21,132 bases of DNA from Chloroflexia bacterium (lineage in GTDB: Bacteria; Chloroflexota; Chloroflexia; Thermomicrobiales; UBA6265): positions 1 through 21,132 of the forward strand of contig JACCVC010000095.1 of NCBI GenBank assembly GCA_013698305.1, given 5' to 3'. Every line of letters starts with the position of its first letter. Positions within the stretch are counted from its first letter, which is position 1. This document shows positions 15,050 to 21,132 of this stretch, one piece after another. A model generated the notes under the pieces. It was given only the letters and a program-made list of their open reading frames with translations. It was not told where the DNA came from and made no database searches. The position numbers and the translations under genes were made by a program.

Positions 15050-17524
15050 TTAGACCGGAGCAAGCTCTTCCACTGCCTCCAGCTTGAGCGTCTCGGCATC
15101 CTCATCTTCAGGCACATCGACACGAATCGTGTGGCCCGCCATGAATCGGCCTGTGAGCACGCCTTCCGCCAGCTCATCCTCGATCAGCGTCTGGATCACG
15201 CGCCGCAGTGGCCGCGCACCGTAGTGGTGATCGTAGCCACGGTCGCCGATCAGATCCATCGCCGCGGAGGTGATGTCCAGCGTGATCTCCTGCTCAGTCA
15301 GTTGCTGCCGCACCCGGGCCAATTCGACCTCGACCACCTGCCGGATCTGCTCCTTGGTCAGGGAGTGGAACACGATGGTGGCGTCGAGCCGGTTCAGGAA
15401 CTCTGGCCTGAACGTCTGCTTAAGCCGCGCCATCACCTTGTCGCGCATCGTGTCATGCTCACGGTTCCGGCTGCGCTCATCGTCCTCGTGCATCGCGAAC
15501 CCGAGCGTCAGGTCGCGGGAAATCTCCTCGGCGCCGACGTTCGAGGTCATGATGATGACGGTGTTGCGGAAGTCGACCTTACGCCCCTTGGCATCAGCCA
15601 GCGAGCCGTCTTCCATGATCTGCAACAGCATGTTGAACGCTTCCGGATGCGCCTTTTCGATCTCGTCCAGCAGGATCACCGAATACGACTTGCGGCGCAC
15701 CGCTTCCGTCAGCTGGCCACCCTCTTCATATCCTACGTAGCCCGGAGGCGCTCCCACAAGACGGGCCACGGAGTGTCGCTCCATGAACTCCGACATGTCG
15801 ATCTTGATCAGGTGATCCTCTGAGCCGAACATGAACTCGGCCAGCGCCTTGGCCAACAGCGATTTGCCGATACCGGTTGGGCCAAGGAAGATGAACGATC
15901 CGATTGGACGCCGTGGATCCTTGATCCCGGCCCGCGCCCGGCGCACTGCCTTGGAGATCGTGCTGATCGCCTCTTCCTGGCCCACGATTCGTTCGTGCAG
16001 CGCGTCTTCCATGTGCAGGAGACGTTCCGATTCCTCACCCGCAATCCGGACCAGGGGGATTCCGGTCCACATCGACACGACCTGGGCGACATCCTCCTCC
16101 GTCACATAGTCCTCATTCGAAGCCTTGGTGTCGGTGAGTTCCTGCTCCTGGGCGTCGATCCGGTCCCGGAGCTTTCGCTCTCGATCCCGCAGCTCGGCGG
16201 CAAGCTCGAAGTCCCGACCGTCTACCGCCGCGCCGAGCTCGTTCTGGAGCGCTTGCAGCCCCGCCTTGGCCTCCTTGAGACTCGGCGGAGCGGCAGAACG
16301 CTGCATGCGCACCCGTGAAGCGGCTTCGTCGATCAGGTCGATAGCCTTGTCCGGCATAAACCTGTCGGTCACGTACCGAGCCGCGAGGTTCGCCGCCGCG
16401 TCGAGCGCATCGTCGCTGATCTTGAGGGCATGATGCTCCTCGTACAGCGACCGCACGCCCCGAAGAATCCGAATACTTTCCTCGATAGTCGGCTCGTTGA
16501 CCTGGACTGGCTGAAAGCGCCGCTCCAGCGCCGCGTCCCGCTCGATATACTTTCGATATTCATCCAGCGTCGTTGCGCCGATTGTCTGGAGCTCACCTCG
16601 AGATAGCGCGGGCTTGAGAATGTTCGCCGCGTCAACAGCGCCCTCCGCTGCCCCCGCTCCAACAAGAGTGTGCAACTCATCGATGAAGAGGATACTGCTG
16701 GTGTCCTTGACTTCATTGACGATCTTCTTCAAACGCTCTTCGAACTCACCGCGGTACTTCGTGCCCGCCACCAGCGCGCCGATATCGAGCGCCACCAACC
16801 GCTTGTTCTGCAGCTGCTCCGGCACGTCACCATCGACGATGCGTTTCGCCAGACCCTCGACGATGGCGGTCTTGCCGACGCCCGGCTCCCCGATCAACGC
16901 CGGATTGTTCTTGGTACGCCGGGATAGGATCTGCATCACCCGGTCGATCTCGGTAGAACGACCAACGAGCGGGCCGAGCCGATTGGAACGCGCCGCCTCG
17001 GTCAGATCAAAACCAAGCGCGTCCATATACGGTGTTTTGGTCTGTTGCTTCGATCCCTGTGACTGGTTGGATGAAGAACCGCTCTGGCTTACCACTTGCA
17101 TCACCTCGGTTCGAACCTTTTCCAGGTTGACGCCAAGACTCTCGAGAACTCCCGCCGCGATACCTTCACCTTCTCGTACCAGGCCGAGCAGGAGGTGCTC
17201 GGTACCGATATAGTGATGGTTCAGCCGCCGCGCCTCGTCGACAGAAAGCTCGATCACCTTCTTGGCGCGGGGAGTCAGTCCGATCTCCCCCATGATCATG
17301 CCTTCCCCGCGACCGATGATGAATTCGACCGCTGAGCGAACCTTGGGAAGCTGGACGCCCATATTGTTCAGCACCTTGGCGGCAACTCCATCACCTTCCC
17401 GGACAAGTCCGAGCAACAGGTGTTCGGTGCCAATGTAGTTGTGATTGAACCGCTGCGCTTCTTCTTGCGCAAGCGTCAGAACCTTGCGGGCACGATCCGT
17501 AAACTTGTCAAACTTCTCTGCCAT
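15050..17524 (-). CDS. clpC: ATP-dependent Clp protease ATP-binding subunit ClpC
   Basis: Hexameric AAA+ unfoldase that feeds substrates into ClpP. It has 824 residues. Two N-terminal Clp repeats (about 4-70 and 80-145) both carry NHxYIGTEHLLLGLVREG. AAA-1 has Walker A GEPGVGKT (212-219) and Walker B LFIDE (279-283). The middle domain holds a UVR-type coiled coil (about 423-458), which separates ClpC from ClpB and ClpA. AAA-2 has GPTGIGKS (548-555) and ILLDE (617-621). LGF at 674-676 is at the ClpP-docking loop position. The ATG at 17524 is 8 nt from GGGAG. The upstream GTG at 17533 overlaps that site and is unlikely. No ctsR, mcsA, mcsB or clpP is adjacent, so the usual Firmicute operon is absent. 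Promoter unclear; a TTCACT/CGATAA pair about 60-35 nt upstream is weak. Confidence 0.97.
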   Translation of the reverse strand: MAEKFDKFTDRARKVLTLAQEEAQRFNHNYIGTEHLLLGLVREGDGVAAKVLNNMGVQLPKVRSAVEFIIGRGEGMIMGEIGLTPRAKKVIELSVDEARRLNHHYIGTEHLLLGLVREGEGIAAGVLESLGVNLEKVRTEVMQVVSQSGSSSNQSQGSKQQTKTPYMDALGFDLTEAARSNRLGPLVGRSTEIDRVMQILSRRTKNNPALIGEPGVGKTAIVEGLAKRIVDGDVPEQLQNKRLVALDIGALVAGTKYRGEFEERLKKIVNEVKDTSSILFIDELHTLVGAGAAEGAVDAANILKPALSRGELQTIGATTLDEYRKYIERDAALERRFQPVQVNEPTIEESIRILRGVRSLYEEHHALKISDDALDAAANLAARYVTDRFMPDKAIDLIDEAASRVRMQRSAAPPSLKEAKAGLQALQNELGAAVDGRDFELAAELRDRERKLRDRIDAQEQELTDTKASNEDYVTEEDVAQVVSMWTGIPLVRIAGEESERLLHMEDALHERIVGQEEAISTISKAVRRARAGIKDPRRPIGSFIFLGPTGIGKSLLAKALAEFMFGSEDHLIKIDMSEFMERHSVARLVGAPPGYVGYEEGGQLTEAVRRKSYSVILLDEIEKAHPEAFNMLLQIMEDGSLADAKGRKVDFRNTVIIMTSNVGAEEISRDLTLGFAMHEDDERSRNREHDTMRDKVMARLKQTFRPEFLNRLDATIVFHSLTKEQIRQVVEVELARVRQQLTEQEITLDITSAAMDLIGDRGYDHHYGARPLRRVIQTLIEDELAEGVLTGRFMAGHTIRVDVPEDEDAETLKLEAVEELAPV

Positions 17525-17655
17525 GCGGATCACTCCCGTCTCTCGTCAGAAATTTATCGAGCGTCATCACCCGAACGAGTGAATCGGCTGCCGGCACGCA
17601 TGCGGAAGACAAGAAACCCATTTCCTGGTCGGTCACCAGTTTCCGCATATGGCCA

Positions 17656-17690
17656 ATAACGGCAGACGCACGTTTCGCGCCTGCCGTTAT
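17656..17690 (-). terminator. Hairpin downstream of rpsA, likely terminator
   Basis: ATAACGGCAG (17656-17665) pairs with CTGCCGTTAT (17681-17690). After one A/C mismatch the stem continues for three more pairs around a 7-nt loop. It lies 48 nt past the rpsA stop, before clpC. No U-tract follows on the leftward strand. The remainder of 17525-17737 shows no convincing gene. Confidence 0.55.
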
Positions 17691-17737
17691 CATTGTTTCT
17701 ATCATGGATTCAGAGGTGAATCATCCTGCCCGTTTGG

Positions 17738-19942
17738 CTAGGATTGTGACTCCGGCTCCTCTTCCGCCTCCGCGGCGGGCTGAGGATCTTCGGTCTCTTC
17801 CGTCACGTCGTCGGCAACGGCATTGCCGGTTTCGTCATCAGCAATGACCTTCAGCTCTTCGGGACCGCTGTCGGTGATGTGCTCGTCCGGCTCGATCTCA
17901 AGGGTGACGGGAGTGTCGCCGGCAAGCTCTTGTGCGGTGGTGTCCGCGAGCGCCTCGTGCACATCCGCGTCGCTGGCGGAACTCTCCGGCTCCGTCGAGG
18001 TGGCTTCCTCAGCGACTGCTTCCGTGTCGTCATCAGTGGGCACGTCGGCGTCCGTTTCTTCGGCGCCAACGGAATCGCTAGTGAACTCAGACGCCGCGGA
18101 TTCCGAGTCATCGGTCGCATCCGTGTCTTCGCCAGTGTCTGCGGAGTTTTCAGCCGGTTCAGCCGCTGACGCTTCCGAATCGTCGTTCTCAACCACTTCC
18201 TCAGTCGGAGCTTCGGCCGTGGCTTCAGCGTCAGACGACGCTTCCGCAACATCCGCCGATGGCTCACTCGAAGCCACGGTCTCGGCCGAATCATCAGCGG
18301 CGCTCTCCTCAGCCTGCTGCGTTGCCTTCTGATTCCGGCGTGGCTTGGAGGTCTCGGCCTTGTCTTCACTGATCAGGTCGTCAGCGCCAGCCATCGCGAA
18401 CGCCATTGCCATCGCCGACATGTCGTCGCCACCAACACTCGAGCCGCTAGAGCTCTGGCGCTGTCGGCGCTCGTCCTGTCGCCGTTGACGCTGCTGTTCG
18501 GAATCCTCGGCGCGTCGGCGTCGTTCCTCGAACGCCGCCACCTGCGCTTCGCCAGCCGCCTGGGAGGCAGCCTCGGGGTCCAGTTGCTGCGCACTGGTAG
18601 TTTCTTCACCATCCGCCACCCGCTGTTCCGGTGTTGGCTCCTGAATTTGGCCCGTGAGCCCCTCTGCGTCGAGCTTGGCCCGGATCTTCTGGGCGAGCGT
18701 ATCCCGCTCTTCAAGAATATCGTCGCCAAACACTTCGGTGAGCTCCGAATCCGGCGTATCCAACGCACGACGCAGGCTCAACCCCATGCGGCGTCGTTGC
18801 GGATCGATGCGGATGATGCGAAGAATCAGGTCTTCACTCTCCTCGACGACCTGCTTCGGATGCTGGATGCGCTCCTCGGCAAGCTCGGACACGTGGATCA
18901 GGCCCTCAATGCCGTCCTCGATCCGGGCAAACGCGCCGAAGTTCGCGAGTTGCGTTACCGTGCCCTTGACCAGTTGCCCGACCTCGTAGCTGGTCGCCAC
19001 GCGACTCCACGGCTCTGGCTGGGTACGCTTGATTGACAGCGCGATCTTCTTCTCTTCAGCGTTAATGCCGAGCACATAGACTTCGACCTCGTCGCCGACC
19101 TTGAGCACTTCGCTCGGGTGGCGGACGCGACTCCAGGAAAGCTCGGAAAGGTGAACGAGTCCGTCGGCGCCACCGATGTCGACGAACGCGCCGAAGTCGC
19201 AGATCGAGGAAACGCGGCCCTTGCGGACTTCGCTCTCGGTCAACTCCTCGATCAGCTTTTCCTTCATCGCGTCACGGCGCTCCTGAACCGCCTGGCGCTC
19301 CGAAAGAATCAACCGGTTTCGATGCCGGTTGATCTCGATGACTTTCAACGGAAGCGACGAGCCGATCAGGCGGGCCATGTCAGCCTGTTTGCTGGCCTCG
19401 TCGCCACCCCGGATCTCGCTCACCTGCGATGCCGGAACGAAGCCGCGAACACCATCGAGATTGACCAATAGACCACCCTTGTTGTAATTGGTGACCTCTG
19501 CCTCGATAACGTCGTTCGCCTCGTGTCGCTCCTGCAAGCGGCGCCAGCTCTTCTCCTGTCGCGCGCGGTCGATACTGACGACGGGATGGCCCTCAGGGTT
19601 CTCGGGCTGCACCACGAATACAAGGATGGAATCGCCGACCTCGAGCTGATCCTTCTCTTCATCAGAAAGGCTCGAGTACTCCTTGGCGGGCACGATGCCC
19701 TCGGCCTTGGAGCCGATGTCGACCAGCAGCTCCTCCCGATCCTTGTGCATCACGAGCCCCTCCATGACATCCCCATATTTTAGGGTCTTGTAGTCATGGC
19801 TGGGATCACTCAGGAATTGCTCCATCAGCGAGGCGCCATCGAGCTCCTGCTCGCCGTTTTCGGTCGATTCGTTGGACGCCTGTTGCGTCTCTTCCGTCTC
19901 GCCGTCCACGCTGCCTTGCTCACGAACGTCAGTACCGTCCAT
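17738..19942 (-). CDS. rpsA: 30S ribosomal protein S1, four S1 domains plus long acidic C-terminal tail
   Basis: RNA-binding protein that brings mRNA to the 30S subunit. It has 734 residues against about 350-560 in most bacteria. Four S1 (OB-fold) domains lie at about 55-124, 143-214, 238-304 and 320-390. The last two are best conserved, with GRVSSICDFGAFVDIGG and KGTVTQLANFGAFARIEDGIEGLIHVSELAEERI (326-359, in part). A helical Arg/Gln-rich stretch (472-497) and a Met/Ala patch (508-519, MSAMAMAFAMAG) precede an acidic Glu/Asp/Ala/Ser/Thr region to the end. No Lys or Arg occurs from 540 to 697. The first 45 residues are also acidic. The reading frame stays open through the tail and reaches a single stop, so it is not a frameshift artefact as far as can be seen. 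The ATG at 19942 has AAGGA 6-7 nt upstream and a promoter about 95 nt upstream. Confidence 0.94.
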   Translation of the reverse strand: MDGTDVREQGSVDGETEETQQASNESTENGEQELDGASLMEQFLSDPSHDYKTLKYGDVMEGLVMHKDREELLVDIGSKAEGIVPAKEYSSLSDEEKDQLEVGDSILVFVVQPENPEGHPVVSIDRARQEKSWRRLQERHEANDVIEAEVTNYNKGGLLVNLDGVRGFVPASQVSEIRGGDEASKQADMARLIGSSLPLKVIEINRHRNRLILSERQAVQERRDAMKEKLIEELTESEVRKGRVSSICDFGAFVDIGGADGLVHLSELSWSRVRHPSEVLKVGDEVEVYVLGINAEEKKIALSIKRTQPEPWSRVATSYEVGQLVKGTVTQLANFGAFARIEDGIEGLIHVSELAEERIQHPKQVVEESEDLILRIIRIDPQRRRMGLSLRRALDTPDSELTEVFGDDILEERDTLAQKIRAKLDAEGLTGQIQEPTPEQRVADGEETTSAQQLDPEAASQAAGEAQVAAFEERRRRAEDSEQQRQRRQDERRQRQSSSGSSVGGDDMSAMAMAFAMAGADDLISEDKAETSKPRRNQKATQQAEESAADDSAETVASSEPSADVAEASSDAEATAEAPTEEVVENDDSEASAAEPAENSADTGEDTDATDDSESAASEFTSDSVGAEETDADVPTDDDTEAVAEEATSTEPESSASDADVHEALADTTAQELAGDTPVTLEIEPDEHITDSGPEELKVIADDETGNAVADDVTEETEDPQPAAEAEEEPESQS

Positions 19943-20032
19943 ATACCATCCTTAAAAAGCGAATACACACGCGAAGCCTCGCCACGTGGTGACACCCTGA
20001 GATGCTCAACCCGTGGGAGGAATGACCTCTGG

Positions 20033-20062
20033 AGTATACCCCTTCGCCCCAGTTGCCCGCAA
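20033..20062 (-). promoter_or_regulatory. rpsA promoter
   Basis: Reading leftward, TTGCGG (20062-20057) and TATACT (20038-20033) are separated by 18 bp. Transcription would start near 20026, leaving an 84-nt leader. The leader contains small stems such as GAGG/CCTC and a CCACGTGG palindrome, which may or may not matter. The -35 begins 20 nt past the upstream aminotransferase stop, so rpsA can be transcribed independently. Confidence 0.6.
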
Positions 20063-20082
20063 CGACGCAACAACGGACCGAA

Positions 20083-21132
20083 TCAGCGTGCGATCACACG
20101 CTCGATCGATTCGATCGTCGCATCGAGCTCCGGCATCCCGACCCAACCCATGTGGCCGATCCTGACAACCGTATCGGTCTCCACACTCTGGCCAATCGCG
20201 ACTTCGATTCCACTATCCTCACGTACTGCGTCGCGAAGTTGCGAGGCGGTTGTGCCCAAAGGGGGCCGAAACGCCGTGAGCGACGACGAGGCGAACGCCG
20301 GATCAGCGTAGGGCTCCAGGCCGAGATCGCCAATCGACCGGCGCACCGCGTCGCCAAGACACCGCTGCCGCTCCCACATTGCTTCGACGCCCTCCTCCAG
20401 CATCATGTCCAGCGCCACATCAAGCGCGAGCAGGAGTGAGATCGGCGGCGTGGTTGGAGTCTGCCCCCTGGCAAAACCCTTGGCCATCCGGGTCACGTCC
20501 CAGAACGACCGATGCGTTTCCAGAGTTGCGGCCCTTTCGAGCGCCCGGCCGCTGACCGACGCCAGCATCAGTCCCGGCGGGCACATCCAGGCCTTTTGCG
20601 ACCCGGAGATCACCCAATCCAGATCCCATGTATCCGCCTCCAGCGGCATCGCCGCCGCCGAGCTGACCGCGTCCACCAGAACCAGGGCTCCCGCCACCCG
20701 CGCGACGGCCGCGATCTCGGCAAGCGGGTTGGTCACTCCGGTCGACGTTTCATTGTGAGTTACCAGCACCGCCCGAACATTGCCTGTACTGGCGATCGCT
20801 TCCTCAACCTGATCCGCGGAAACGGCCTGCCCCCACGGGGCCTCGATCCGGTGTACACGGAGACCGAACCGCTGCGCCATGTCGGCAAAGCGTCTTCCGA
20901 AATCACCACACACCGTCGCCACGACGTGATCGCCCACCCGGCAACTGTTCTGAATCGCCGCTTCCCAACCGGCAGAGCCACTGCCTGGCCAGACCATCAC
21001 CGCGCCTTCAGTGCGCATCACCGCCTGCAGCTTCTCCCGCAATGCCAGGGTACGGGCTTTCATCTCGGGCCCGCGATGGGGAATCATCGGTTCCGACATC
21101 GCCGCCAGCACGCGTGGCGGCACCGGCGTCGG
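20083..21132 (-). CDS. Class V aminotransferase, serine/alanine-glyoxylate type (5' end beyond window)
   Basis: PLP-dependent fold-type I enzyme. Family members move the amino group of serine or alanine to glyoxylate, giving hydroxypyruvate or pyruvate and glycine. The frame is open to the right edge and reads PTPVPPRVLAAMSEPMIPHR, matching the GPTPVPP...MI.HR opening of the family, so the GTG at 21123 is internal and a few codons are missing. The Schiff-base Lys is in SGSQKAWMCPPGL (Lys177 counted from that GTG) and the pyridine-binding Asp in VLVDAVSSAA (Asp151). WPGSGSAGWEAA (45-56) binds phosphate. The C-terminal domain ends normally at TGA. Phosphoserine aminotransferase-like or 2-aminoethylphosphonate-type relatives are less likely. 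The glycerate kinase gene 10 kb away would fit a serine-to-2-phosphoglycerate route, but the hydroxypyruvate reductase is not in this window. Confidence 0.88.
   Translation of the reverse strand, partial: PTPVPPRVLAAMSEPMIPHRGPEMKARTLALREKLQAVMRTEGAVMVWPGSGSAGWEAAIQNSCRVGDHVVATVCGDFGRRFADMAQRFGLRVHRIEAPWGQAVSADQVEEAIASTGNVRAVLVTHNETSTGVTNPLAEIAAVARVAGALVLVDAVSSAAAMPLEADTWDLDWVISGSQKAWMCPPGLMLASVSGRALERAATLETHRSFWDVTRMAKGFARGQTPTTPPISLLLALDVALDMMLEEGVEAMWERQRCLGDAVRRSIGDLGLEPYADPAFASSSLTAFRPPLGTTASQLRDAVREDSGIEVAIGQSVETDTVVRIGHMGWVGMPELDATIESIERVIAR

Noticed and set aside
14921..15823. Rightward 300-residue frame antisense to the clpC 3' end
   Set aside because: His/Arg/Leu-rich composition typical of a shadow frame, almost entirely inside well-supported clpC, with no domain recognised.
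17508..17705. Leftward 65-residue frame in the rpsA-clpC gap, a possible leader peptide
   Set aside because: No ribosome-binding site before its ATG codons, the start lies past the rpsA hairpin, and it overlaps the clpC start out of frame. Could only be revived by conservation.
17823..18332. Rightward 169-residue Ser/Ala/Val-rich frame opposite the S1 tail
   Set aside because: It is the mirror of the acidic repeat-like S1 tail; low-complexity GC-rich codons leave the opposite strand open. No SD and no family resemblance.
1..21132. A defence island, mobile element or CRISPR system
   Set aside because: Every long gene belongs to a recognised housekeeping or metabolic family, and no repeats with spacers, transposase, integrase or restriction-like genes were found.

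Overview
This is a gene-dense window of about 60% GC (judged by eye). It encodes bacterial housekeeping proteins with frequent GTG and TTG starts, clear Shine-Dalgarno sites and very short or overlapping gene junctions. The mix (ClpC with a UVR motif, C4-finger RadA, a four-domain S1 with a huge acidic tail, a decaprenyl-phosphate-phosphoribosyltransferase-like UbiA protein, an Hsp20-Lon pair, glycerate 2-kinase) suggests a high-GC bacterium. Chloroflexota, Thermomicrobia-like, is my best guess. That placement is inference from protein style and not from a marker alignment.

Layout. 1-414 is a noncoding region with back-to-back promoters. A gamma-glutamyl-GABA hydrolase-type class I amidotransferase (415-1164, +) converges on lon across a 17-bp hairpin. 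hsp20 and lon (4339-1257, -) form a two-gene operon joined by a TAATG overlap. A polyprenyl-phosphate phosphoribosyltransferase of the UbiA family (5391-4480, -) and a long-chain polyprenyl diphosphate synthase (5617-6603, +) are transcribed divergently from a shared 225-bp region. A tight leftward operon then runs lspA > rluD > glycerate 2-kinase > ThDP enzyme > nucleoside hydrolase (12157-6610), with junctions of +34, +1, +33 and -4 nt. A MurG-like glycosyltransferase (12259-13410, +) diverges from it and ends on the same CTAG tetranucleotide as radA (14813-13407, -). Further right are clpC (17524-15050, -), rpsA (19942-17738, -) and a class V aminotransferase cut by the right edge (21132-20083, -).

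Themes. Protein quality control is represented by Hsp20, Lon and ClpC, and DNA repair by RadA. Envelope and lipid-carrier work is represented by LspA, the MurG-like enzyme, the polyprenyl synthase and the UbiA-type transferase. Translation is represented by S1 and RluD. A small carbon-metabolism block (glycerate 2-kinase, ThDP enzyme, nucleoside hydrolase, glyoxylate-type aminotransferase) may connect to serine/glyoxylate or nucleoside use, but no substrate can be read from the sequence.

I saw no rRNA, tRNA, CRISPR array, insertion sequence, integrase, phage gene or toxin-antitoxin pair, and no convincing novel multigene system. The points most worth a second look are the S1 tail with no Lys or Arg for 158 residues, a perfect 15-bp hairpin just upstream of the radA ribosome-binding site, a palindrome over the hsp20 promoter, the mixed lspA-to-nucleoside-hydrolase operon, non-canonical MurG motifs, and an unexplained leader at the left edge.
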